This document shows positions 55,339 to 64,000 of a stretch of DNA of 64,000 nt, piece after piece; position 1 is the first letter of the stretch, and each line of letters begins with the position of its first letter. The notes beneath the pieces are model-generated. The model was not told where the DNA came from, did not search any database, and worked only from the letters and a program-made list of their open reading frames with translations. This DNA is from Pedobacter sp. HDW13. Lineage in GTDB: Bacteria > Bacteroidota > Bacteroidia > Sphingobacteriales > Sphingobacteriaceae. The stretch spans positions 744,001 to 808,000 of the forward strand of contig NZ_CP049868.1 in NCBI RefSeq assembly GCF_011303555.1, given 5' to 3'. Both the position numbers and the translations under genes were made by a program.

Positions 55339-55722
55339 CTACTCATAAAACTTCCCGTCAACATAATACCATTTCCCGTCTTCTAACCTGAAGTTAGATT
55401 TTTCATGCAGTACTTCCGTTTGGAATTTCTTATTGAGATAATAAGCCTTAAATTCTACGGTATCAAAAGTTGCTGCAACAATTTCGAGTTTAAGCCATTT
55501 GGTATTTTTTGCGCTTTTTAAATAGGCATCTTTACTATTGCCCTTGCGTTTGCTGCTGTGTGTGGTTTCAACCAAATAATCACCATCATGCACTACAAAA
55601 GCCGAATACCGCGAACGCATTAAGGCTTCGGCTGTAGGAGCAGTTTGTTGCTTTAAATGGTATGGTTTACAGCAGTTTTGGTAAAGCAAACCGCTTCCGC
55701 AGGGACAATTGGTAATGTTCAT
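55339..55722 (-). CDS. YchJ-like SEC-C/NTF2-fold protein
   Basis: A 127-residue protein with an N-terminal SEC-C zinc-binding motif (CPCGSGLLYQNCC) followed by an NTF2-like domain: EALMRSRYSAFVVHDGDYLVETTH, and KSNFRLEDGKWYYVDGK near the end, both typical of YchJ/UPF0225. Only the SEC-C part has assigned ligands. Role not established. It is convergent with mazG and divergent from truA. Confidence 0.9.
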   Translation of the reverse strand: MNITNCPCGSGLLYQNCCKPYHLKQQTAPTAEALMRSRYSAFVVHDGDYLVETTHSSKRKGNSKDAYLKSAKNTKWLKLEIVAATFDTVEFKAYYLNKKFQTEVLHEKSNFRLEDGKWYYVDGKFYE

Positions 55723-55798
55723 CTCGATTATTTGAGCGGCAAATTAGGAATTTAATGTCCTTGATGCCAAAATTTCCGTAAAATTGCAATCCAAAATA

Positions 55799-56605
55799 AT
55801 GAGATACTTCTTCCACATTGCTTATCAGGGTCAGCATTACAATGGCTGGCAAAAACAACCAGGTGCCATTAGCGTACAGGCGGTAATTGAAAAAGCACTG
55901 GAACAAATTTTAAAACAGCCTGTTCCCATTATTGGTTGTGGCAGAACTGATGCACATGTACATGCCAGTCAGTTTTTCTTTCATGCCGATATCGAAAAAA
56001 CCTTTGATTTTGACCTCCTTTATCGCTTAAACAAGGCTTTACCGCAAAACATTGCTGTTTTCGATATTATTCCAATGGAAGGCCTGCCACATGCCCGATT
56101 CGATGCTGTTCAACGCAGGTACGATTATTTTATCCACACTTACAAAGATCCTTTCTTAAGCAACCAGAGTTCTTTTTATCAGGATCCGCATTTGGACCTT
56201 CAAAAAATGAAAGCAGCGGTTAATCTGCTACCACAATACAAAGATTACCGGGCTTTTTGTACCCAGCCCAACAAATACGAGCACACCATTTGTAACGTAA
56301 TGGAAGCCGATTTATTTGTGAATGAAAAAGGCGACCGCATTCGCTTTCACATTGCAAGCAACCGTTTTTTAAGTAAAATGATCCGTATTTTAATGGGAAA
56401 AATCCTAAAAACCGGATTAGGCGAACTGAGCCTGGATGAATTTGAAAGCCTGCTAATTAACCTGCAAACACCTAAAACTTTAGATCCGGCGCACCCTACA
56501 GGCCTATACCTTTCTAAAGTAACCTACCCCTATTTAAACCTGCCACCCAGAACCGAGTTTTTGCATAGCACGCAAGGAATTGAATGGATTTCGGTTAAAC
56601 TGTAG
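55799..56605 (+). CDS. truA: tRNA pseudouridine(38-40) synthase
   Basis: A 268-residue enzyme that makes pseudouridine at positions 38-40 of tRNA anticodon stems. The N-terminal MRYFFHIAYQGQHYNGWQ is the standard TruA start. The catalytic Asp is in GCGRTDAHVHA (Asp about 50). The second half has RFDAVQRRYDYFI and FLSKMIRILMGKIL. I choose ATG 55799 instead of the TTG five codons earlier. Single gene, then a small lipoprotein gene 30 bases on. Confidence 0.95.
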   Translation: MRYFFHIAYQGQHYNGWQKQPGAISVQAVIEKALEQILKQPVPIIGCGRTDAHVHASQFFFHADIEKTFDFDLLYRLNKALPQNIAVFDIIPMEGLPHARFDAVQRRYDYFIHTYKDPFLSNQSSFYQDPHLDLQKMKAAVNLLPQYKDYRAFCTQPNKYEHTICNVMEADLFVNEKGDRIRFHIASNRFLSKMIRILMGKILKTGLGELSLDEFESLLINLQTPKTLDPAHPTGLYLSKVTYPYLNLPPRTEFLHSTQGIEWISVKL

Positions 56606-56635
56606 CGTTTTGCTTTCAGCTTCCGTTTAAGGAGT

Positions 56636-57079
56636 ATGAAAGCTAAAATCTCCATCCTTTTATTTACCCTTGGCCTATCATTGGGCTGTAAAAAGCCTGA
56701 TAAAGTTGATGTGGTAAACAATGGCGATTATACCGGTTTACTGGTGGTAACCAATAGTGTAAAATCGGTACCGAGCACCTACCCTATTGTTGCTTCTTTA
56801 AAGAACGGACAGTTTAGTATCACATACAAAAACACCAATAAACCCACAGCAGGATCAGGTACATATACTTTTGACAAAGGGCTTGCTGTTTTTGTTAATG
56901 AAGGTATTTATACCGCCGATTTTGACTGGAACATGATTTTAAATGGAGAATACGAGGTTAAAAGCAATGCTACCGACCTCACGCTCAAAAAGAAGTTTAA
57001 GCAGGCTGCTACCGAAAATTCACCAGCTACCTCATACGCTTACCTGCAATATGAATACATTTTGAAAAAAATTAACTAG
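56636..57079 (+). CDS. Small predicted lipoprotein, function unknown
   Basis: A 147-residue protein with a lipoprotein signal (LLFTLGLSLGC, lipobox Cys about residue 18). The mature part looks beta-rich (YTGLLVVTNSVKSV, FSITYKNTN, GSGTYTFDKG). Its length is that of an extracytoplasmic beta-sandwich domain but I recognise no family. It follows truA closely and ends at a strong terminator, so it may be co-transcribed with truA. Confidence 0.7.
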   Translation: MKAKISILLFTLGLSLGCKKPDKVDVVNNGDYTGLLVVTNSVKSVPSTYPIVASLKNGQFSITYKNTNKPTAGSGTYTFDKGLAVFVNEGIYTADFDWNMILNGEYEVKSNATDLTLKKKFKQAATENSPATSYAYLQYEYILKKIN

Positions 57080-57107
57080 CAAGAGAATAAAAAGTTAGGT
57101 TTAGGTT

Positions 57108-57153
57108 GCCTGGGCATCGAAAATGATCTGATTTGATGACCCAGGCTTTTTTA
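57108..57153 (+). terminator. Terminator after the small lipoprotein gene
   Basis: GCCTGGGCATC (57108-57118) pairs with GATGACCCAGGC (57135-57146) with one bulged base, followed by TTTTTTA. It lies between convergent genes. Confidence 0.8.
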
Positions 57154-57157
57154 TGCC

Positions 57158-58378
57158 TTATTTAAAGCGGATTGCCTTTAATGGTGAAACTTTACTAATT
57201 AACAACGAAGGGATAATCAGCACAGTTAAACATACCACTACCGTAACTACATTGAGTAGCAGCACATCAATAAAATGAAATTCGATTGGTACATAGGCTA
57301 AAAAATACGAAGCCTGGTTGAGTTTGAAAATGTGCGTAGCCTCCTGAAAGAAGCCAAGGCCCAGGCCTAAAATATTACCAAGCAATAACCCAATACCAAT
57401 CAGGTAAGCAGCATTGTAAAGAAAAATCTTCATGATGCTCCAGTTTGTTGCCCCAAAAGATTTAAGCATCCCAATCATGTTAGTGCGTTCTAAAATCATA
57501 ATCAACAGGGCAGTAACCATGTTAATTACCCCTACAATCAACATTAAAATGAGTAACACATTTGTATTTACATCTAGCAACCCCAGCCAGGTAAAAATAT
57601 TAGGGAAATTTTCTTCAATAGAAAAAGAACGTAGATTACGTGGTAGTTTTTCGTAAATCTCATCCGCAACGGGCTGAAGTTTACTAAAATCTTTAATCCT
57701 GATTTCTACCCCTCCAATTTCGTTAGCTTCCCAGTTATTTAAGCGTTTAACAATATTCAGGTTGCCCAATACAAAACCTTTGTCGATATCTTCTACACCG
57801 ATATCGTAAATACCCACAATTTTAAATTTCCGCGGGCGCAACTGGTTCTGCACAAAGTACATGATAAAATCATCGCCTGTTTTTAATTTTAAGCGATTGG
57901 CCGTATAATTTGAAATCAACAGTTCTTGCATAGCCCTGGTACTATCAGCAAAATTGATGGTAGTACCGCTAATAAGGTGTTGTTTAATGTAATTCCAGTT
58001 ATAACTTTTATCTACCCCCTTAAAATTAATCCCTTCTATTTCGTTATTGGCCGAAAGAATAGCTGGCTTAGTGGCGAAGGGATAAAAATATTCGATATTG
58101 GGATTGTTTTTCAGATCGTTATTAGCGGTATCACTTAAAGCAAATGGCGAATGCTCGAAAGAATTATTCAGGTCGTAGCGCGTAATTTGTACATCGCCTA
58201 AATAACCACGCACTTTATCTTGAATTTGGGTTTTAAAACCTTTAATAATGGCTATTGAAAGGATCATAACCGCCAAACTCAGCATTACGCCAGCTATCGC
58301 AATGCGAACAATGAGCTTTGAAAAAGTACGTTCTGATTTAACGGCTATCCGCCCGGCTATAAAATATTCGAAATTCAA
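57158..58378 (-). CDS. LolC/LolE-like FtsX-family ABC transporter permease
   Basis: An inner-membrane permease of about 407 residues with the MacB/FtsX layout: one N-terminal helix (IAGVMLSLAVMILSIAI), a large periplasmic domain (about 50-270), and three C-terminal helices (VLLILMLIVGVINMVTALLIM, ILLGNILGLGLGFF, VVTVVVCLTVLIIPSLL). It would belong to a system that releases lipoproteins from the inner membrane or a similar exporter. The likely start is TTG at 58378, giving the usual NFEYFIAGRIA. A longer TTG frame begins at 58402, and no ATG is available. The partner ATPase gene is not in this window. Confidence 0.85.
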   Translation of the reverse strand: MNFEYFIAGRIAVKSERTFSKLIVRIAIAGVMLSLAVMILSIAIIKGFKTQIQDKVRGYLGDVQITRYDLNNSFEHSPFALSDTANNDLKNNPNIEYFYPFATKPAILSANNEIEGINFKGVDKSYNWNYIKQHLISGTTINFADSTRAMQELLISNYTANRLKLKTGDDFIMYFVQNQLRPRKFKIVGIYDIGVEDIDKGFVLGNLNIVKRLNNWEANEIGGVEIRIKDFSKLQPVADEIYEKLPRNLRSFSIEENFPNIFTWLGLLDVNTNVLLILMLIVGVINMVTALLIMILERTNMIGMLKSFGATNWSIMKIFLYNAAYLIGIGLLLGNILGLGLGFFQEATHIFKLNQASYFLAYVPIEFHFIDVLLLNVVTVVVCLTVLIIPSLLISKVSPLKAIRFK

Positions 58379-58546
58379 TTTTAACAGGTTTCTAAGTAAC
58401 AAAAATGCTCAATTCCTTTTTAAAAATGGCATTTTCAAAAATAAATAACCAACTTTAAAAATAATGTAGCCTTGGCATAAAACAAATACCAATAACCATA
58501 ATCAATTGTTTTATAGCAATTGCAACAGATTATAACAATACCTGAT

Positions 58547-59815
58547 ATGAAACAATACCTCAGCTTTGCTTTAACCAGTTTAATTGCCTTATCGGCCTGT
58601 GGCCAACCCAAACCGCTTGAACAAGAAGTTGCCGGTGGCAAGGGTCTTGGAAACAAAAAACTGATGATCAGGAAGATGAAACTTCCATCTGAACTTAAAA
58701 CAGGTGCAGAGCAAACAGAAAAATATCTGCCCCTTTTAAAAGGCAAACGGGTGGGCATGGTAGTTAACCCTACTTCCGTTATCGGGGCACAAACTTCGGT
58801 AGATAGCCTGTTAAAATTAGGCGTTAAAATCCAGAAAATATTTGGTCCGGAGCACGGCTTTAGGGGAAATGCCAGTGCCGGTGTTACGGTTAACGATGAT
58901 GTAGATACTAAAACGGGTATAAAGGCGATCTCACTTTATGGCAAACACAGTACGCCTACGGCAGAAGACCTTGCCGATATCGACATCATGGTTTTCGATA
59001 TACAGGATGTTGGCGTTCGGTTTTACACCTACATTAATACGCTGCAACATGTAATGGAAGCTTGTGCAGCCAACAAAAAAACTTTATTGATTTTAGACCG
59101 GCCAAACCCGAATGGTTATTTAATTGACGGACCAATTTTAGATCCTAAATATAAATCGGGTATCGGCATACAGCCTATTCCCATTGCACACGGTTTAACC
59201 GTTGGCGAATATGCACAAATGTTAAACGGCGAGGGCTGGTTAAAGGATAAGGTGAAATGTAAGATTACAGTTATCCAAAATGCAAACTATAACCACGATA
59301 TGGAGTACACTTTACCGGTTAAACCTTCTCCAAACTTAAATACACAACAAGCTATTTTGCTTTATCCATCTACCTGTTTATTTGAAGGTACTTACTTAAA
59401 CCATGGTCGGGGTACTCAATTCCCGTTTACAGTAGTTGGTGCACCCTATCTAAAAGGTAAATTCGATTTCAGCTTTACGCCTAAAAGTATTAAAGGCATG
59501 TCAGAAACGCCACTGTTTCAGGATCAGGTTTGTTATGGACTGGATTTAAGAACCTACGATACAGCCGAGCTGCGCAAAAGCAAACAAGTTAATATATCGT
59601 GGTTAATCTCATTATATCAGGCATCGCCTAAAAAAGAAGATTTCTTTAATTCTAAGCTAAGCAAAGAAATGGGTACCATTGAAAGATTGGTGGGTGTTGG
59701 TGATTTCAGGCAACAGGTTATTGATGGAAAAAGTGAAGCCGAAATCAGGGCCAGCTGGGAACCAGGCCTTAGCGCTTACAAAACCATGCGTAAGAAGTAC
59801 CTTCTTTATCCGTAA
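58547..59815 (+). CDS. DUF1343/NamZ-type exo-N-acetylmuramidase lipoprotein
   Basis: A 422-residue lipoprotein (signal with lipobox ALSAC; I start at ATG 58547, which directly precedes it). The DUF1343 domain begins GKRVGMVVNPTSVIG and carries KIFGPEHGFRG, the long VFDIQDVGVRFYTYI segment, LLILDRPNPNGYLIDGP and a C-terminal ASWEPGLSAYKTMRKKYLLYP-type end. Characterised relatives (NamZ) remove terminal N-acetylmuramic acid from peptidoglycan fragments in wall recycling, which is the expected role. Single gene on the plus strand. Confidence 0.9.
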   Translation: MKQYLSFALTSLIALSACGQPKPLEQEVAGGKGLGNKKLMIRKMKLPSELKTGAEQTEKYLPLLKGKRVGMVVNPTSVIGAQTSVDSLLKLGVKIQKIFGPEHGFRGNASAGVTVNDDVDTKTGIKAISLYGKHSTPTAEDLADIDIMVFDIQDVGVRFYTYINTLQHVMEACAANKKTLLILDRPNPNGYLIDGPILDPKYKSGIGIQPIPIAHGLTVGEYAQMLNGEGWLKDKVKCKITVIQNANYNHDMEYTLPVKPSPNLNTQQAILLYPSTCLFEGTYLNHGRGTQFPFTVVGAPYLKGKFDFSFTPKSIKGMSETPLFQDQVCYGLDLRTYDTAELRKSKQVNISWLISLYQASPKKEDFFNSKLSKEMGTIERLVGVGDFRQQVIDGKSEAEIRASWEPGLSAYKTMRKKYLLYP

Positions 59816-59820
59816 CTATT

Positions 59821-59890
59821 GGATGAGGGAATGATTGGAGGATGGAATATGAGAGAATGATTGAATGACTGATTGATTGAATGGAAGAAT
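59821..59890. repeat. Low-complexity GATTGA/GAATGA-rich stretch
   Basis: Short degenerate units (GGATGAGGGAATGATTGG, then GAATGATTGAATGACTGA) follow the muramidase stop. The 11-mer GGATGAGGGAA also occurs at 50910-50920 after mnmD. It looks like replication slippage or a degraded repeat, not an array. Confidence 0.5.
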
Positions 59891-60031
59891 GATAAAACAA
59901 TTTTTCAAACTTAACAGATTAAGCATTGTTATTAAATAGAGTACTTCGTTGGGTGTTATCAACATTAAAACTTAAAACATTCAACTTATCAGCTTAAATA
60001 TTCAAAATTTATTCATTCAATTATTACCAAA

Positions 60032-60238
60032 ATGAGCGGTCCAAAAGTTAAAAGTACTAAGCCCGGAAGTAATTACCAGGAAGAGGTACCTAAAGGCAGA
60101 GAGCCTGTTGATCACAAAACAGTAAGAAAAGCAAACGACAGTTTACCCAATAAACCTGTTAGAACGAATAATCCGGCTCAACAGCGCGAAAATGAAGAGC
60201 AGCCGGTGCACCCGATCAAGAAAGCCCCGAAAGCATAA
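60032..60238 (+). CDS. Small hydrophilic protein, function unknown
   Basis: A 68-residue, very polar, proline- and lysine-rich protein (GPKVKSTKPGSNYQEEVPKG, NPAQQRENEEQPVHPIKKAP) with no hydrophobic core, probably disordered. ATG 60032 and a clean terminator downstream support a real gene. It has no visible homology to a named family. Confidence 0.55.
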   Translation: MSGPKVKSTKPGSNYQEEVPKGREPVDHKTVRKANDSLPNKPVRTNNPAQQRENEEQPVHPIKKAPKA

Positions 60239-60240
60239 AT

Positions 60241-60279
60241 AATCGTTCAGGTCGCAGTAACTGTATCATCTGAACGATT
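60241..60279. terminator. Shared terminator overlapping the end of the PAS kinase gene
   Basis: AATCGTTCAG (60241-60250) and CTGAACGATT (60270-60279) form a perfect 10-bp stem followed by TTATTTT. The right arm lies inside the last codons of the PAS kinase (stop at 60266-60268), so it may act on both transcripts. Confidence 0.65.
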
Positions 60280-62125
60280 TTATTTTAAGCGCAAAGAAAA
60301 AAGTAGCTCCTTGCCCGGCTGTACTTTCTACCCAAATCCTGCCACCCTCGCTTTTTATAATTTCGGCCGAGATGTAAAGGCCTAAGCCTAGCCCTGGATA
60401 GGTATGCTGTAAATTTCCATCTACGCGGTAAAACTGATCGAACACAAGGTGTTGCATATCTGCCGAAATTCCGATGCCGTAATCTTTAACACTTAATATA
60501 ACTTCTCTATCCTCAATAAAAGTTGCTACAGCTATCTCACTGGCATCTGTTGAGTATTTAATCGCATTAGATAGAAAATTGGTAATTACCTGCCCAATGC
60601 GCTCTTTATCTGCAAAAACAATTGCATTACCTGCCAAGCCGCAAATAATTTTGTGCTTAGAACTGATGTGCTGCATTTCTTCTACAATTTCTTCAACCGC
60701 AGCATCAAAGTCAAATTCTACCGGATTAAAGGTCATTTTACCCGACTGGATTTTGGTTACATCCAGCAAATCGCCAATCAAGCCTGTCAACCGGTTTAAC
60801 TGCTGATCCATTTTACGCACCATATTTGCCTTTTTCTCGTCGCCTTCATTCCTGATCATGCGTTCAAGAACCTGTGCGTAGGCTTTAATACTGGTTACAG
60901 GTGTTTTTAATTCGTGGCTCGCAATACCCAAAAACTCGTCTTTTTGCTGTTGCAACTGCACTTGCTTAGTTACATCCATCGCTGCATGAATAATAGCATA
61001 CACCTCACCATCCGAATCTTTAAGAGGTTTATATGTAAAACTGAACCAGCGTTTTTCTTCCTTACCGTTAACCAACATCCTGGCTTCTTCCTGATCGGCA
61101 TGATAAGTAATTCCGGTACGGTAAACATCCTTTAAAATCCCTACAAAAGGCTGCACGTTTAATTCGGGTATCGCCTCTATAACGGTTTTACCAATTACAC
61201 TTTTATCCTTACCCCAAAAACGAAGCATTTCATCATTTGCCAGCCTGATAACAATATTTTCGGTTTCATAATAAGCGGTAGCCATCGGTATATCATAAAG
61301 AAAATTGCGAAAACGTTCTTCACTTTTGGCCGCGTCCATTTTTGAAATTACCTGGGCGGTAACTTCGTTTGCAACCACCATAATACCAGAAACCTCTCCA
61401 TCCTGCCCAAATATCGGATCGTACACAAAATTGAAATAGAAATCGCCTAAAATGCCATTACGCTCCAACCGAGCCATTGTTTCGTAGCCATAATGGGCAA
61501 CACCGCTATCGTAAACCTCTTGTAAAAGTTCAGGAAAAGGCTGACCAATAATTTCGGGCAATCCAGCTAAAAGGTTTAACCCGATTACGGCTTTACTTTT
61601 TCCCCATATTTTTAACAAATCATCGTTGGCCTCTTCAATAACGAGATCTCTTCCCCTCAAAATGCCTATGGCCACAGGCGCATCGTAAATCATCTGCCTG
61701 AACAGGGCTTCACTTTGCTCAACTTTAAACTTCGCATTTACCAGTTCGGTAACGTCGGTAGCATTATTTAAAATACCCCATACCTTACCGTCGGTATCCA
61801 TTAGCGGTTTGTATATGAAATCGAAATAGAAAGTTTGGAGTACATCATCGTTTAAAAGTAAAGCCTTATCTTCTTTGGCCTCGTAAGCAACGCCCGTAGT
61901 TCTTACCTGATTAAGTATATGCAGAAAGGGCTGGTCTTTTAATTCAGGCAATGCTACGGCCAGTTCTTTACCTATTACTGATGCATCTCTGCCCCAGGCT
62001 TTAAGCATAGCTCTGTTTGCTACCTGAATAACCATATTTTCGCCAACATAAAGCGCTATTGGCATTGGAGACTCTTCTATAAGCGTATTAAAAATATTGG
62101 CTTTATCGTCGAGATTGATTTGCAT
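60266..62125 (-). CDS. Triple-PAS sensor histidine kinase
   Basis: A 619-residue cytosolic-looking kinase without signal or membrane helices. Three PAS domains, each starting with a FNTLIEESPMPIALY- or FRQMIYDAPVAIGIL-like helix and ending FTYKPLKDSDGEVYAII (similar in all three), occupy about 1-390. The kinase has H-box LGIASHELKTPVTSI, N-box VITNFLSNAIKYS, KDYGIGIS and GLGLGLYIS. It probably senses a small ligand or redox state. No response regulator is adjacent, so its partner is elsewhere. It lies 32 bases after topoisomerase IB on the same strand, so the two may share a transcript. Confidence 0.92.
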   Translation of the reverse strand: MQINLDDKANIFNTLIEESPMPIALYVGENMVIQVANRAMLKAWGRDASVIGKELAVALPELKDQPFLHILNQVRTTGVAYEAKEDKALLLNDDVLQTFYFDFIYKPLMDTDGKVWGILNNATDVTELVNAKFKVEQSEALFRQMIYDAPVAIGILRGRDLVIEEANDDLLKIWGKSKAVIGLNLLAGLPEIIGQPFPELLQEVYDSGVAHYGYETMARLERNGILGDFYFNFVYDPIFGQDGEVSGIMVVANEVTAQVISKMDAAKSEERFRNFLYDIPMATAYYETENIVIRLANDEMLRFWGKDKSVIGKTVIEAIPELNVQPFVGILKDVYRTGITYHADQEEARMLVNGKEEKRWFSFTYKPLKDSDGEVYAIIHAAMDVTKQVQLQQQKDEFLGIASHELKTPVTSIKAYAQVLERMIRNEGDEKKANMVRKMDQQLNRLTGLIGDLLDVTKIQSGKMTFNPVEFDFDAAVEEIVEEMQHISSKHKIICGLAGNAIVFADKERIGQVITNFLSNAIKYSTDASEIAVATFIEDREVILSVKDYGIGISADMQHLVFDQFYRVDGNLQHTYPGLGLGLYISAEIIKSEGGRIWVESTAGQGATFFFALKIKSFR

Positions 62126-62157
62126 AACAAGATAAAAAACAAATATAAACGGTTTTT

Positions 62158-63201
62158 CTACTTGCTGTTAGCTTTTAAAAAAGATAATAACACTTTTTCG
62201 TTGTGCTCCAGACTAATGTTACCCTTAAGCGAATTGTTGTTCATCTTTTTAAGGTATTTTTCCAGCTCATTGTTTTCGTAAGCGGTAAGCAAAAGCGGGT
62301 AAACGTAAGAACTCTTACACACCGCCCGGGTATTGCCTAGTTTTTTAGCCACACAATCTAAAACGGCAACTATTGTTTTTTTACTGTTTAAATCGGCATT
62401 TTCATTAAGCTGGCACTGGGCAAACTGCCGCATGGCTTCGAGTGTTCCTCCCCAGGTCCTGAAATCTTTTGCGGTAAAATCATCCCCGGTAATTTCTTTA
62501 ATATAGGCATTTATTTTTCCCGAATCGATGCTTTTATGTTCGCTGCCATTGGTGTAAAACTGAAAAAGCTCCTGCCCGGGTATGTCCCTGCATTTTTTAA
62601 CCAATCGGGCTAATGTCCGGTCGTTCAGTTCTACTTTCTGCTGTACCCCTTTTTTACCTACAAAATCCATGGTAATTTTACTTCCTTGTATTTTTACGTG
62701 CTTATCGCGCAGAGTGGTAAGTCCAAAAGAACCATAAAGCTGCTTATAACTTTCGTTCCCTACCCTGATGAGTGTTTTTTGGAGTACATCAACCGAAATG
62801 GCCAATACCTTACGTTCGTCGAAATCTTTTCTGCGCAGGTCTTTTTGAAGGTTTTTCCGGGCTCTGGTCAGGGCTTTACCAAATTCGAGTAAGCGAAAAT
62901 ATTTATCTTCAGATCGCCGACTGGTCCATTTTTGGTGATATTTGTACTGTTTTCGCCCTGCCGCATCAATTCCTGTAACCTGCAAATAAGCGTTAGGTTT
63001 ATTTGCAATCCAAACGTCTTGCCATGCAGGCGGAATTACGAGGGCTTTAATCCGATCAAGATGTTTATCTTCAGTAACTTTATCCCCGTCTTTATCCACA
63101 TAATGAAATTTACCGGGTTTACCCTTCCGATATATACCAGGCATACTGTCGGTTACATACACCAGTCCACTTGCTTTTACAACATCTTTACCTTGTACCA
63201 T
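62158..63201 (-). CDS. DNA topoisomerase IB
   Basis: A 347-residue eukaryote/poxvirus-type topoisomerase that relaxes supercoils through a 3'-phosphotyrosyl intermediate. The N-terminal domain has GKFHYVDKDG and KALVIPPAWQDVWI. The catalytic domain has LIRVGNESY, KDFRTWGGT and the active Tyr in CKSSYVYP (about residue 301). Length is normal for bacterial TopIB. It is divergent from fmt across an 87-base gap with a perfect palindrome, and is not part of a classical repair operon. Confidence 0.93.
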   Translation of the reverse strand: MVQGKDVVKASGLVYVTDSMPGIYRKGKPGKFHYVDKDGDKVTEDKHLDRIKALVIPPAWQDVWIANKPNAYLQVTGIDAAGRKQYKYHQKWTSRRSEDKYFRLLEFGKALTRARKNLQKDLRRKDFDERKVLAISVDVLQKTLIRVGNESYKQLYGSFGLTTLRDKHVKIQGSKITMDFVGKKGVQQKVELNDRTLARLVKKCRDIPGQELFQFYTNGSEHKSIDSGKINAYIKEITGDDFTAKDFRTWGGTLEAMRQFAQCQLNENADLNSKKTIVAVLDCVAKKLGNTRAVCKSSYVYPLLLTAYENNELEKYLKKMNNNSLKGNISLEHNEKVLLSFLKANSK

Positions 63202-63250
63202 TTTTACCTATAAGTATGGGTTTATTTTTAGTTATTTTGCAAAACTTTAA

Positions 63251-63262
63251 GTGGCTAGCCAC
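63251..63262. promoter_or_regulatory. 12-bp palindrome between topoisomerase IB and fmt
   Basis: GTGGCTAGCCAC is perfectly self-complementary and lies in the 87-base divergent gap. It could be a regulator site for one or both genes. Confidence 0.35.
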
Positions 63263-63288
63263 GTTATTTTAAAACACAACACTTTCTT

Positions 63289-64000
63289 ATGAGAATAGTT
63301 TTTATGGGCACGCCCGATTTTGCGGTAGCTTCGTTAGATGCACTGGTACAAGCAAATTTTGATGTTGTTGCGGTAGTAACTGCACCAGACCGGCCGGCCG
63401 GCCGCGGGCAAAAGCTTAACGAAAGTGCGGTAAAAAAATATGCGGTTGAAAAGAATATTCCGGTGTTACAACCCGAAAAACTAAAGAACGCCGAATTTCT
63501 CGAAACCTTAGCCAGTTACAAAGCCGATTTACAGGTGGTAGTGGCTTTTAGAATGTTACCCGAAGTGGTATGGAACATGCCACCTAAAGGAACCATTAAC
63601 CTGCACGGATCGCTTTTACCACAGTACCGTGGGGCTGCTCCTATAAATCACGCCATTATAAACGGAGAAAAAGAAAGTGGTGTAACTACCTTTTTCCTTA
63701 CCCATGAAATTGATACAGGCAATATTATTCTTAGCGACAGTGTTGCCATTGCCGATGATGAAACCGCCGGCGACCTACACGATAAATTGATGCACATTGG
63801 CGCCAACCTGTTGGTAAAAACACTTAAAGCAATTGAAGCAGACGAGGTAAGCGAGCAGCCACAGCCACAAAGCGGCGATTTAAAGCATGCGCCTAAAATT
63901 TTTAAAGACGACTGTAAAATAGATTGGAACAATCAGGCGCAAACCATTTATAATTTAATTCGTGGGTTAAGCCCATACCCTACCGCCTTTACTTTTTTAA
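63289..64000 (+). CDS. fmt: Methionyl-tRNA formyltransferase (partial, runs off right edge)
   Basis: The first 237 codons of the enzyme that formylates initiator Met-tRNA using 10-formyl-tetrahydrofolate. ATG 63289 gives MRIVFMGTPDFAVASLDAL, the standard Fmt start. The folate-binding segment APDRPAGRGQKL and the catalytic motif NLHGSLLPQYRGAAPIN are intact, as is HEIDTGNII. No stop codon is met before the window ends, so about the last quarter of the gene is missing. Confidence 0.95.
   Translation, partial: MRIVFMGTPDFAVASLDALVQANFDVVAVVTAPDRPAGRGQKLNESAVKKYAVEKNIPVLQPEKLKNAEFLETLASYKADLQVVVAFRMLPEVVWNMPPKGTINLHGSLLPQYRGAAPINHAIINGEKESGVTTFFLTHEIDTGNIILSDSVAIADDETAGDLHDKLMHIGANLLVKTLKAIEADEVSEQPQPQSGDLKHAPKIFKDDCKIDWNNQAQTIYNLIRGLSPYPTAFTFL

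Noticed and set aside
59821-59890. CRISPR-like array
   Set aside because: Units are short, degenerate and without regular spacers.

Overview
The window looks like chromosomal DNA from a low-to-mid-GC member of the Bacteroidota, most likely a Pedobacter-like Sphingobacteriaceae. The evidence is a SusC/SusD pair, two giant hybrid two-component regulators (HTCS), a DUF2157/DUF4401/GDYXXLXY operon, Bacteroidota-type promoters (TAnnTTTG) and many secreted glycan-active enzymes. No rRNA, tRNA, CRISPR array, prophage or transposase was seen.

Layout. 1-8.4 kb (all minus): an open reading frame cut by the left edge, a GH3 glycosidase with an unusual C-terminal carboxypeptidase-regulatory-like domain, a frameshifted Tat-exported metallophosphoesterase, and an HTCS. 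By eye its codon use differs from the rest. 8.9-24.3 kb: a polysaccharide utilisation locus (PUL) read right to left, susC - susD - beta-helix/lyase-like protein - sulfatase - GH29 fucosidase. A separately promoted GH88 unsaturated-uronyl hydrolase and a divergent HTCS gene follow. A direct repeat (AAGGA-N16-AAGGA, 21-bp phase) precedes both susC and the GH88 gene and is a good candidate operator for that HTCS. 24.3-27.1 kb: a beta-propeller protein fused to a cupredoxin, plus its small partner. 27.4-34.9 kb: MOSC protein, a frameshifted GH95 fucosidase-like gene, holA, an FGE-like protein, a zinc-ribbon protein and an HsdR-N-like protein. 33.7-37.8 kb: two Tat-exported Gfo/Idh/MocA oxidoreductases flanking a double DUF1080 protein, probably a keto-sugar module. 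38.2-64 kb: mostly housekeeping: the DUF2157 operon, valS, a Zn/Cd-type P-type ATPase, an M13 peptidase, mnmD, aldo/keto reductase, AI-2E-like permease, mazG, truA, a LolC/E-like permease, NamZ-like muramidase, a triple-PAS histidine kinase, topoisomerase IB and the start of fmt.

How it works together. Sulfatase, GH29, GH88 and a secreted beta-helix protein together suggest a sulfated, fucose- and uronate-containing glycan. The beta-helix protein is the only candidate in the locus for the lyase that would make the unsaturated ends GH88 acts on. SusCD would import the oligosaccharides. The HTCS would sense them in the periplasm and activate transcription.

Most notable: the shared direct-repeat operator, the candidate lyase, the cupredoxin fusion, three genes each restored by adding one base to a homopolymer, and a family of long hairpin repeats found only between convergent genes.
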